DNA of 6,346 nucleotides from an uncultured Clostridia bacterium (lineage in GTDB: Bacteria; Bacillota; Clostridia; TANB77; CAG-508). This document shows positions 1-4,977 of the stretch, piece by piece (within the stretch, counting starts at the first letter, position 1; every line of letters begins with the position of its first letter). The position numbers and the translations under genes are program-made. Where the stretch lies: contig CAKPCF010000038.1 in assembly GCA_934141445.1 (NCBI GenBank), positions 1-6,346 on the forward strand. Direction: 5' to 3'. The notes below the pieces were generated by a model that saw only the letters and a list, made by a program, of their open reading frames with translations, did no database searches and was not told where the DNA came from.

Positions 1-431
1 TTTTTTATATCTTCTGGTAATCCACTTTTCTTTATTAAATAAAGTGCATGTCCTTCTCCATCTACTACATATCTTAAACCGCCAATGCCTTCATTGGCTG
101 GTATATAAAACCAACTTGGCTCTAATTGTGTTAATGTTAACACTTTACTATCTTCTCCACTTAATTCTTCATAATGTTCTACATAATAATTATTTATATA
201 TTCTTCCAATACTGCAACACTTTGCACATAAGTTGCATTCTTTGCTTGTGCCATTATGCCATTATCCCCAATTGTTGCATTTAAACTAACTCCTGCAAGA
301 ATCAACATTACAATTATTGAAATTACTAATGCTATTAAAGTGATACCTTTTGTATTATCCAAATATTTTATTTTCCTGTTATTAGTCTGTTTCATTTTAA
401 GTTGACTCTTCTTGCATTTTCTTTTGTTCAT
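1..431 (-). CDS. LRR surface protein paralog A, prepilin-like N-terminus (C-terminus outside window)
   Basis: Partial gene: ATG at 431-429, running off the left edge after 143 codons. The visible part matches the first 143 residues of the intact gene at 4209-1249 almost exactly. It has a basic 29-residue leader, then the prepilin-like processing and membrane segment (GITLIALVISII, then VMLILAGVSLN), then an extracellular alpha/beta region. I found five base differences from paralog B, all between about positions 20 and 105. At least one is coding (Val to Ile in 'NEG(V/I)GGL'). From about 106 through the start codon the two copies are identical. By homology I expect EF-hand-like and LRR domains beyond the edge, but they are not visible here. 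The start is set by GGGAGG ten bases upstream. The gene lies downstream of the putative invertible promoter at 605-794, which currently points away from it, so I infer it is OFF in this sequence. Confidence 0.85.
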   Translation of the reverse strand, partial: MNKRKCKKSQLKMKQTNNRKIKYLDNTKGITLIALVISIIVMLILAGVSLNATIGDNGIMAQAKNATYVQSVAVLEEYINNYYVEHYEELSGEDSKVLTLTQLEPSWFYIPANEGIGGLRYVVDGEGHALYLIKKSGLPEDIK

Positions 432-604
432 CTATGATTTTCCTCCCTTAGATTTTATAAATAGAGAAAAAGCTTTCTGTTTTATTTTCATCAATAAATT
501 AAAGCTCTTTCTCTGTCAATCCATAAAAAACATTAGTCTAATGACTTTTGCTTTTCTTTGAAAGAAAACCATTTCAAAACTTCTATTTTCATTTTTATGG
601 ACTT
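432..604 (-). promoter_or_regulatory. Structured 5' leader of paralog A
   Basis: Non-coding leader between the inverted repeat and the start codon. On the minus-strand RNA I see a closing stem P1 (592-600 with 521-529, 9 bp). It encloses two hairpins: P2 (552-558 with 562-568) and P3 (531-535 with 539-543, loop GTC/GAC). This is a three-way-junction shape. A further 14-bp hairpin (501-514 with 463-476) sits just before the ribosome binding site. The P1-P3 region from about 519 to 585 is identical in the leader of paralog B. The 14-bp stem has a G-U pair in A where B has A-U, so pairing is kept on the mRNA strand but would be broken in a plus-strand RNA. The loop of that hairpin is quite different in the two copies. 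I do not recognise a known riboswitch class. A transcript starting in the invertible segment would carry this leader. Confidence 0.5.
442..447 (-). promoter_or_regulatory. Ribosome binding site of paralog A
   Basis: GGGAGG on the minus strand, ten bases before the ATG at 431. The same site and spacing precede paralog B (4220-4225). It fixes the start codon of both genes. Confidence 0.8.
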
Positions 605-625
605 CTTTAAGTATCTAACTTAAAG
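605..625 (+). repeat. Inverted repeat, left arm, switch A
   Basis: 21 bp: CTTTAAGT, spacer ATCTA, ACTTAAAG. It is the exact reverse complement of 774-794. Flanking bases differ (ACTT outside, TAAAG inside, against AGAG outside and CTCG inside at the other end, read in the same sense), so the repeat is exactly 21 bp. Confidence 0.9.
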
Positions 626-630
626 TAAAG

Positions 631-679
631 AAAAAAAGACACAAAGCAGTATATTTTACTATACTTTCGTGTCTTTTCT
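631..679 (-). terminator. Terminator hairpin inside switch A
   Basis: On the minus strand the stem AAAAGACAC...GTGTCTTTT, with an inner AAAG/CTTT and TATA/TATA extension, is followed by a run of seven T (637-631). This is a rho-independent terminator shape. The plus strand also has a weaker T-tract (674-679), so it may work both ways. The copy in switch B keeps the stem through a G-U pair on the minus-strand RNA only, which points to the minus strand as the functional direction. In the present orientation it would stop read-through from the upstream gene cluster into paralog A. Confidence 0.65.
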
Positions 680-724
680 GTTTTCATTTATTTCATATTA
701 TTCATAAAAATTATTTTGGAATAG

Positions 725-753
725 TTGACTTCAATACTTACTAATGATAGAAT
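725..753 (+). promoter_or_regulatory. Sigma-A promoter inside switch A, pointing away from paralog A
   Basis: The -35 box TTGACT (725-730) and -10 box TAGAAT (748-753) are separated by 17 bp, the optimal spacing. Both boxes and the spacing are unchanged in the second copy at 4524-4552. A start site near 760 is expected. No gene lies downstream on this strand: the transcript would meet a terminator at 771-803 after about 45 bases. A strong promoter aimed at nothing is the main reason to suspect an invertible element. Confidence 0.75.
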
Positions 754-770
754 TTTTATAAATGTTAATC

Positions 771-803
771 GAGCTTTAAGTTAGATACTTAAAGCTCTTT
801 TTT
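771..803 (+). terminator. OFF-state terminator overlapping the right repeat of switch A
   Basis: The palindromic repeat is extended by GAG (771-773, inside the segment) and CTC (795-797, outside), giving an 11-bp stem with a 5-base loop, followed by six T (798-803). This is a complete rho-independent terminator on the plus strand, starting about 11 bases after the predicted start site of the promoter at 725-753. After inversion the GAG would face AAGTCC and lose both the extra pairs and the T-run, so termination would be lost. Confidence 0.75.
774..794 (-). repeat. Inverted repeat, right arm, switch A
   Basis: 21 bp: CTTTAAGT, spacer TAGAT, ACTTAAAG on the plus strand. It is the exact reverse complement of 605-625. 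Confidence 0.9.
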
Positions 804-882
804 CTTCTAGTTAGTCAAAATATTTTCAAAAAAATCTAATAAATCATTCAATAATTTTCACATTTTCATCATGTGATTTTAT

Positions 883-928
883 ATAAAAATAAAGAATTTC
901 AGCTTTTTATTTTAACTGAAATTCTTTA
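883..928 (-). terminator. Terminator of the paralog B / small membrane protein operon
   Basis: A perfect 12-bp stem (916-927 with 891-902; AAAGAATTTCAG on the minus strand) followed by ATTTTTAT on the minus strand. It lies 16 bases after the stop codon of the small gene. The same hairpin follows paralog C (4918-4961), where one base change gives a G-U pair on the minus strand. The 80 bases between this terminator and switch A (804-882) hold no feature I can support. Confidence 0.75.
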
Positions 929-943
929 CGTTTATAATATTTT

Positions 944-1222
944 TTAATAATTATACATTTCTTCTGTATCAAATGCTGAACCTTTAGCATCATAATTTGG
1001 ATCTATTTGATAAATATACAAATCATCTTCACTATATGCTGAATGTAATACTTGCCCACTACTATCTTCCATTTCATACATTTGTGTTTCATTATTATAG
1101 CTTATTTCTGTATTTACATTTTCTTTTGAATTACTTGCCTCTCTATTTTTTGCAATTATACAAATTATTATAATTAAAATTATTGATACAATTATTCCTA
1201 TTATAATTTTTTTATTATTCAC
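944..1222 (-). CDS. Small single-pass membrane-anchored protein of unknown function
   Basis: A 92-residue protein starting at GTG 1222-1220, chosen because AGGAG lies seven bases upstream (1234-1230). The longer reading from TTG at 1255 overlaps the end of the LRR gene and has no ribosome binding site. Residues 1-5 (MNNKK) are followed by a very hydrophobic Ile-rich segment (about 5-23), then an outside-facing, acidic, Tyr-rich tail of about 70 residues ending in TEEMYNY. There is no lipobox and no clear signal peptidase site, so it is probably a type II-like anchored protein. It begins 26 bases after the stop of the LRR gene and is followed by a terminator, so it is likely the last gene of that operon. 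It is absent after paralog C in this window. I do not recognise the family. A helper, anchor or partner of the LRR protein is possible but is only suggested by position. Confidence 0.75.
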   Translation of the reverse strand: MNNKKIIIGIIVSIILIIIICIIAKNREASNSKENVNTEISYNNETQMYEMEDSSGQVLHSAYSEDDLYIYQIDPNYDAKGSAFDTEEMYNY

Positions 1223-1248
1223 TTTTATTCTCCTATAAAAACAATTTT

Positions 1249-4209
1249 TTACCAACCAGATTTTTCATCCCATTTTAAACTTGATAATGGTGACCAATTT
1301 ATAATATTATCATTTCCTGATAAATATAATTTCTTTAACTTTCCATTTTTATTTAAATTAGCCAATATTTCCAAATTATTATATGTTTTTATACTTCCAT
1401 CACTATCTATATAATTTGAATTATCTGTTATTGCATTATTACTTAAATCTAAATATTCTAGATTTTGCAAATTTTCTAAAGGTTTTAGACCACTTATGCT
1501 ATTACTATTAAGATTTAATACCCTTAAATCTTTTAAATTCTCTATACCAGATATTGATTGAACTCTAGCATTTTGTATATTGATTGAAGTAAGTTTTGTA
1601 CAATTCTTTATAGCACTTATATCCAAAATTTCATCTGTCCAGTTTAATTTTATGTCTTTCAAATTTGGAAATTTTTCAATTCCATTTAATGTTTTTATTA
1701 TATTCTGTCGATAGCCTATATTGCCAGAACTACCAGATAACCTTAATGTTTCTATGCTTGGCAACTCATCTTTTAAATATTCTGATAAGTCTGTAACTTT
1801 AAGATACATAGTTCTATTAAAACCTAAAATTTTTAAATTCTTTGCATTTTTCAAGCTATTAAACATCTCGTTTTTCAAACTCATATCTCCAACTGGGTAT
1901 AAAATTTCTAATTGTGTTAACTCTTCTGAATTTTCTGCTAAAATAGGAATACCGCCATCACCATTAAAAATGCTTGTTACAGTATCAGGATAATAAACAT
2001 TAGCTACGATACCTCTTATTACAACTGAAGATAATTTAGTACCTTTTAAGTTTAAAACTGTAGTTCTATCACCAATCAAATCTGACCATTGTGCAATTTC
2101 TAAATGATTCAAATCTGTCATTTCTTCCAAGACTTTTAAGGTTTCTAGATTAGAAACATTTAATCCTGACATACTTCCTTCTTTTCCATACCAATAATGA
2201 GTAGTTGAACCAGCTTTTAATCTACTTATAGTTGCTACAATATTTTTCAAGCACTCTCCTTTTGATACCCTCAATGTTCTAAGCTTTGTAGCATATTCAT
2301 TCAAAGCTGTCATGTCTGTTATATTAGTATTTCTTAAATCTAGTTCTACTAGATTTATACATTTTGGATTTTCATAATTATAACTATTAGTACCATCTGC
2401 ATTTTCTATTTTTTTACTTTCAGCTACAAAATCCAAAGTAGTTAGTGTTGTATTATCTTTTAATGTTACAAATCGTAATTGTGGCATACTTTTTAGTATA
2501 TTATTCAATTGTTCATTTGTTAATTTAGTGCATCCTTCTAAATTTAAGTGTGTTATTGTCGTATTTCCATATAAATCAGAATAAAGTTCTTCATAAGTTA
2601 CTTGACTTGGAGTATAATATTGTTTTACATTATATACATTTCCAGTTAGATATTTAACAGGTATTTTATAATTTGGCGAACACAAATCCAAAATATTAGA
2701 TATTACATTTACATTCATATTTTTACTACAATTTTCCAAATATAAATATTTTAAATTTGTATCAGTATTTAAATAACTTACATTAGTCAAATTTGGATTA
2801 TTGTTTAAATTGATTTCTTGTAACATTTTTTTATTAGCTAAACTTTTGATTGATATTCCTGTTTCTACATTTTCACTTTCTTCCGTATCATTATCTTTTT
2901 TTATAGTTCCTAATTTATTACTACCTCCACATAAATATGTTAAATTGTTCATATTTTCCAACCCATTTAAATTTATTAGCTGATTTCCTTCACATCTTAA
3001 TAATATTACATTAGTAAAATCTTTTATTGCTTCTAAACTTTCTAAATTATTATTATTTAAAGATAGATATTTTATTGATTTTTTAGTTGTATCAGCTAGC
3101 TGTTCTAATGGCAATACACTTGATATTACCTTTGCAGATTTAGAAACATAATATGATGTAGTTTTTACGTTTGACATACATGATTCGTTTCCTACTATAG
3201 CTAAATACTCTAAATTAGAAAAGTTTGCATCTTTTATATCTCCGCATAATTTTTCTAATTCAGTATCATCTATATTAAACAAATACAAATATTTTAATTT
3301 ACTTAATTTAGTCAAACTGCTATAATTTCCTATTACTGAACTTTTAAAAAATATATAATTTAGTTGTGAACAATTTTCTATTCCATTTAAGTTTCTTAAA
3401 GTTAATCCATCTAATGTTAGTTCTTTTAGTGATATTAAATTATAAAAACTTGAAAAATCTGTTATTCCTGATGAACTATTTATTGTTAATTTTGTTACAC
3501 TTTTCAATTCTTCTGCTGTTAATACTCCATCTTTATTTCCTTCGCTATTCTCCGTATCATAATCTGATAAAAGTCCATATATTGCTGAGTTATCTGTTTC
3601 TGTATATACCTTTCTTAATGGATTATCTGAATCTATTGCTTCTTTACTTGCTCCTAATATTGTATCTGTACCATTTGAGCAATAATATACTTTTAAGTCT
3701 GATGTTACTCCATACACATCATTTAATGCTACATAATCTGCATAACTGCCTTCTCCTGCATCTCCACCTCTTATCTGATTTTTTATATCTTCTGGTAGTC
3801 CACTTTTCTTTATTAAATAAAGTGCATGTCCTTCTCCATCTACTACATATCTTAAACCACCAACACCTTCATTTGCTGGTATATAAAACCAACTTGGCTC
3901 TAATTGTGTTAATGTTAACACTTTACTATCTTCTCCACTTAATTCTTCATAATGTTCTACATAATAATTATTTATATATTCTTCCAATACTGCAACACTT
4001 TGCACATAAGTTGCATTCTTTGCTTGTGCCATTATGCCATTATCCCCAATTGTTGCATTTAAACTAACTCCTGCAAGAATCAACATTACAATTATTGAAA
4101 TTACTAATGCTATTAAAGTGATACCTTTTGTATTATCCAAATATTTTATTTTCCTGTTATTAGTCTGTTTCATTTTAAGTTGACTCTTCTTGCATTTTCT
4201 TTTGTTCAT
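1249..4209 (-). CDS. Large LRR surface protein with prepilin-type N-terminus (paralog B)
   Basis: An intact 986-residue protein; ATG at 4209 with GGGAGG ten bases upstream. Residues 1-29 are a long basic leader ending KG. Residues 30-51 (ITLIALVISII, then VMLILAGVSLN) form the hydrophobic prepilin-like helix, with cleavage expected after Gly29. The +5 residue is Ala34, not the Glu of classical type IV pilins. Residues 52-70 (GDNGIMAQAKNAT) are the conserved continuation in clostridial members of this group. Residues 70-215 are an extracellular linker domain. Residues about 216-235 (DYDTENSEGNKDGVLTAEEL) look like a calcium-binding EF-hand/dockerin-like loop. From 240 to the end are leucine-rich repeats, partly irregular and partly internalin-like (for example NLEYLDLSNNAITD at 916-929). 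The protein ends WDEKSGW with no LPXTG sorting signal. It is probably a secreted or membrane-held adhesion or recognition protein. The ligand cannot be read from the sequence. It is probably controlled by switch B (4403-4593). Confidence 0.9.
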   Translation of the reverse strand: MNKRKCKKSQLKMKQTNNRKIKYLDNTKGITLIALVISIIVMLILAGVSLNATIGDNGIMAQAKNATYVQSVAVLEEYINNYYVEHYEELSGEDSKVLTLTQLEPSWFYIPANEGVGGLRYVVDGEGHALYLIKKSGLPEDIKNQIRGGDAGEGSYADYVALNDVYGVTSDLKVYYCSNGTDTILGASKEAIDSDNPLRKVYTETDNSAIYGLLSDYDTENSEGNKDGVLTAEELKSVTKLTINSSSGITDFSSFYNLISLKELTLDGLTLRNLNGIENCSQLNYIFFKSSVIGNYSSLTKLSKLKYLYLFNIDDTELEKLCGDIKDANFSNLEYLAIVGNESCMSNVKTTSYYVSKSAKVISSVLPLEQLADTTKKSIKYLSLNNNNLESLEAIKDFTNVILLRCEGNQLINLNGLENMNNLTYLCGGSNKLGTIKKDNDTEESENVETGISIKSLANKKMLQEINLNNNPNLTNVSYLNTDTNLKYLYLENCSKNMNVNVISNILDLCSPNYKIPVKYLTGNVYNVKQYYTPSQVTYEELYSDLYGNTTITHLNLEGCTKLTNEQLNNILKSMPQLRFVTLKDNTTLTTLDFVAESKKIENADGTNSYNYENPKCINLVELDLRNTNITDMTALNEYATKLRTLRVSKGECLKNIVATISRLKAGSTTHYWYGKEGSMSGLNVSNLETLKVLEEMTDLNHLEIAQWSDLIGDRTTVLNLKGTKLSSVVIRGIVANVYYPDTVTSIFNGDGGIPILAENSEELTQLEILYPVGDMSLKNEMFNSLKNAKNLKILGFNRTMYLKVTDLSEYLKDELPSIETLRLSGSSGNIGYRQNIIKTLNGIEKFPNLKDIKLNWTDEILDISAIKNCTKLTSINIQNARVQSISGIENLKDLRVLNLNSNSISGLKPLENLQNLEYLDLSNNAITDNSNYIDSDGSIKTYNNLEILANLNKNGKLKKLYLSGNDNIINWSPLSSLKWDEKSGW

Positions 4210-4402
4210 CTATGATTTTCCTCCCTTAGATTTTATAAGTAGAGAAAAAGCTTTCTGTTATATCATTGCTAATTCAATTGTATGATTAGCAATATCAAAG
4301 CTTTTTCTCTTCCAATCCATAAAAAACATTAGTCTAATGACTTTTGCTTTTCTTTGAAAGAAAACCATTTCAAAACTTCTCTACCTTATTTTTATGGACT
4401 TT
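4210..4402 (-). promoter_or_regulatory. Structured 5' leader of paralog B
   Basis: It has the same fold as the leader of paralog A. P1 is 4389-4397 with 4317-4325, enclosing P2 and P3 of identical sequence. A 14-bp perfect stem (4297-4310 with 4241-4254) precedes GGGAGG at 4220-4225. Its apical part is different from A: it forms a second 9-bp stem (4285-4293 with 4265-4273, ATTGCTAAT). The base stem is conserved while the apical part varies in sequence and length, which is typical of a structural RNA hairpin. It is not a riboswitch class I recognise. Confidence 0.5.
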
Positions 4403-4423
4403 CTTTAAGTTTTGTACTTAAAG
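4403..4423 (+). repeat. Inverted repeat, left arm, switch B
   Basis: 21 bp: CTTTAAGT, spacer TTTGT, ACTTAAAG. It is the exact reverse complement of 4573-4593. Confidence 0.9.
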
Positions 4424-4431
4424 AAATAAAG

Positions 4432-4478
4432 AAAAAAACACAAAACATTATATTTTATTATACTTTCGTGTCTTTTCT
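4432..4478 (-). terminator. Terminator hairpin inside switch B
   Basis: Minus strand: the stem GACACGAAAG...TTTTGTGTT is followed by a run of seven T (4438-4432). Compared with switch A, a G-C pair has become a G-U pair, which is tolerated only in the minus-strand RNA. It would insulate paralog B from transcription entering from paralog C. Confidence 0.6.
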
Positions 4479-4523
4479 ATTTTTATTTATTTCAAATTAT
4501 TCATAAAAATTGTTTTTGAATAG

Positions 4524-4552
4524 TTGACTTCAAAACCTACTAATGATAGAAT
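4524..4552 (+). promoter_or_regulatory. Sigma-A promoter inside switch B, pointing away from paralog B
   Basis: TTGACT (4524-4529), 17 bp, TAGAAT (4547-4552). The boxes are identical to those in switch A, while the spacer carries two changes. The predicted start is near 4559, with a terminator at 4570-4602. Confidence 0.75.
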
Positions 4553-4569
4553 TTTTACAAATGTTAATC

Positions 4570-4602
4570 GAGCTTTAAGTACAAAACTTAAAGCTCTTTT
4601 TT
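4570..4602 (+). terminator. OFF-state terminator overlapping the right repeat of switch B
   Basis: The repeat palindrome is extended by GAG (4570-4572) and CTC (4594-4596) into an 11-bp stem, followed by six T (4597-4602). It ends the short plus-strand transcript from the promoter at 4524-4552. The same device is at 771-803. Confidence 0.75.
4573..4593 (-). repeat. Inverted repeat, right arm, switch B
   Basis: 21 bp: CTTTAAGT, spacer ACAAA, ACTTAAAG on the plus strand. It is the exact reverse complement of 4403-4423. Confidence 0.9.
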
Positions 4603-4614
4603 ATTTATAAATAG

Positions 4615-4871
4615 TTATTCTGAATTATCTATATTTTCTAGTTCTTCTGTCAAACCTGTATATTTTTTATTTCTTCAACATCTTTATTGGCTTTTAACAT
4701 CAATTTAGTCATTTCTATTTTAGTTTTCCTTTCGCCTTCTGCTTTTCCTTTTTTCACCATTTTTGCTCTGCCTGTTTCTCTTTCTTCTCTTTTTATTGCT
4801 ACATCTTCCCATCTTTTTAATGCAAAATAAAATACATCATCTATCAATGGCTCATTACACTCTATCTTCAT
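4615..4871 (-). pseudogene. Remnant of an Rpn/PD-(D/E)XK transposase-like protein, C-terminal part
   Basis: A reading frame from ATG 4871 encodes a charged, helical, Lys/Glu-rich sequence (KGKAEGERKTKIEMTKLMLK, then ANKDVEEIK) and stops at 4650. This resembles the C-terminal tail of Rpn-type recombination-promoting nucleases (also annotated as PD-(D/E)XK family transposases). Their tails typically run 'EGKxEGKxEMAKxML...DxExIxKYTGLxxEEIE'. Adding one A to the A6 run at about 4662-4667 (plus-strand T6) would continue the frame as KYTGLTEELENIDNSE to a stop at 4615-4617, exactly the expected family ending. No ribosome binding site precedes 4871, the nuclease domain is missing, and stops lie upstream. 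I read it as a decayed fragment sitting between paralog C and switch B, where copy A has no such sequence. The family assignment is by pattern memory only. Confidence 0.5.
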
Positions 4872-4917
4872 AAAGATTCGTTTAGTATTTTTCTCATTTC
4901 AAAACATATAATTTCTC

Positions 4918-4961
4918 ATAAAAATAAAGAATTCCAGCTTTTTATTATACTGAAATTCTTT
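4918..4961 (-). terminator. Terminator of paralog C
   Basis: A 12-bp stem (4950-4961 with 4926-4937, one G-U pair on the minus strand) followed by ATTTTTATG. It lies 17 bases after the stop of paralog C and is homologous to the terminator at 883-928. Confidence 0.75.
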
Positions 4962-4977
4962 ACTTTTTTATATTATT

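Larger units (their letters stand above)
605..794. other. Putative invertible promoter segment A (phase-variation switch, OFF orientation)
   Basis: A 190-bp segment bounded by a perfect 21-bp inverted repeat. It contains a consensus-like promoter (725-753) pointing right, away from paralog A, and a terminator-type hairpin (631-679). Each repeat is built of arms CTTTAAGT and ACTTAAAG around an asymmetric 5-bp spacer, ATCTA on the left and its complement TAGAT on the right. Inverted arms around a short asymmetric core are the usual architecture of tyrosine-recombinase sites. The identity stops sharply at both ends of the 21 bp. Inverting the segment would put the promoter about 208 bases upstream of the ATG of paralog A and pointing at it. 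The equivalent segment at 4403-4593 has the same layout with a different spacer. Inversion is inferred; no recombinase gene is in the window. Alternatives are a paired RNA structure or a relic of a mobile element. Confidence 0.7.
1..803 (-). repeat. Duplicated unit, copy A (matches 3779-4602)
   Basis: The start of the LRR gene, its leader and the switch are repeated at 3779-4602 in the same orientation. Identity is complete over about 350 bp around the start codon. It falls in the hairpin loop at 477-500, is complete again at about 519-585, and is lower across the switch. The patchwork suggests tandem duplication followed by gene conversion. Confidence 0.85.
4403..4593. other. Putative invertible promoter segment B (phase-variation switch, OFF orientation)
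   Basis: A 191-bp segment with the same design as 605-794: a perfect 21-bp inverted repeat at the ends, an internal hairpin terminator (4432-4478) and a promoter pointing right, away from paralog B (4524-4552). The repeat arms CTTTAAGT and ACTTAAAG equal those of switch A, but the 5-bp spacer is TTTGT on the left and ACAAA on the right. Both spacer copies have changed together compared with switch A. After inversion the promoter would lie about 228 bases upstream of the paralog B start and drive it, probably together with the small gene at 1222-944. Inversion is inferred from architecture only. Confidence 0.7.
3779..4602 (-). repeat. Duplicated unit, copy B (matches 1-803)
   Basis: The same arrangement as 1-803: gene start, leader and switch. 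Differences are concentrated in the inverted-repeat spacers, the leader hairpin loop and the 5' flank of the internal terminator. The promoter boxes and the P1-P3 leader fold are unchanged. Confidence 0.85.

Noticed and set aside
44..289. Plus-strand open frame rich in Leu/His/Tyr, and its longer twin at 3366-4067
   Set aside because: Both lie antisense to the LRR gene starts, have low-complexity composition expected of the opposite strand of Asn/Lys/Glu-rich coding, and lack a ribosome binding site.
514..519. TTGACA on the minus strand in leader A as a constitutive promoter -35 box
   Set aside because: There is no good -10 box 16-18 bases on, and the box is not conserved in leader B, where the bases read TTGGAA.
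432..604. c-di-GMP riboswitch controlling a pilin-like gene
   Set aside because: The tetraloop/receptor and conserved core of class I and the conserved core of class II are not present in the leader.
605..794. Switch A as a MITE or other small mobile element
   Set aside because: I see no target-site duplication outside the repeats, and both copies sit at the same place in a duplicated unit, so they were duplicated with the gene rather than inserted separately.
605..794. Matched spacers explained only as a kissing-loop RNA structure
   Set aside because: Not excluded, but weaker: it would not explain a strong promoter facing away from the gene, the exact 21-bp limits, or a complete terminator at one end only. 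I kept it as the main alternative.
804..882. Possible short degraded reading frame on the minus strand between switch A and the terminator
   Set aside because: It needs several frame changes over fewer than 80 bases and shows no recognisable family sequence.
1223..1255. Extended TTG start for the small membrane protein
   Set aside because: It overlaps the end of the LRR gene and has no ribosome binding site; the GTG at 1222 has AGGAG at the right distance and starts directly before the membrane helix.
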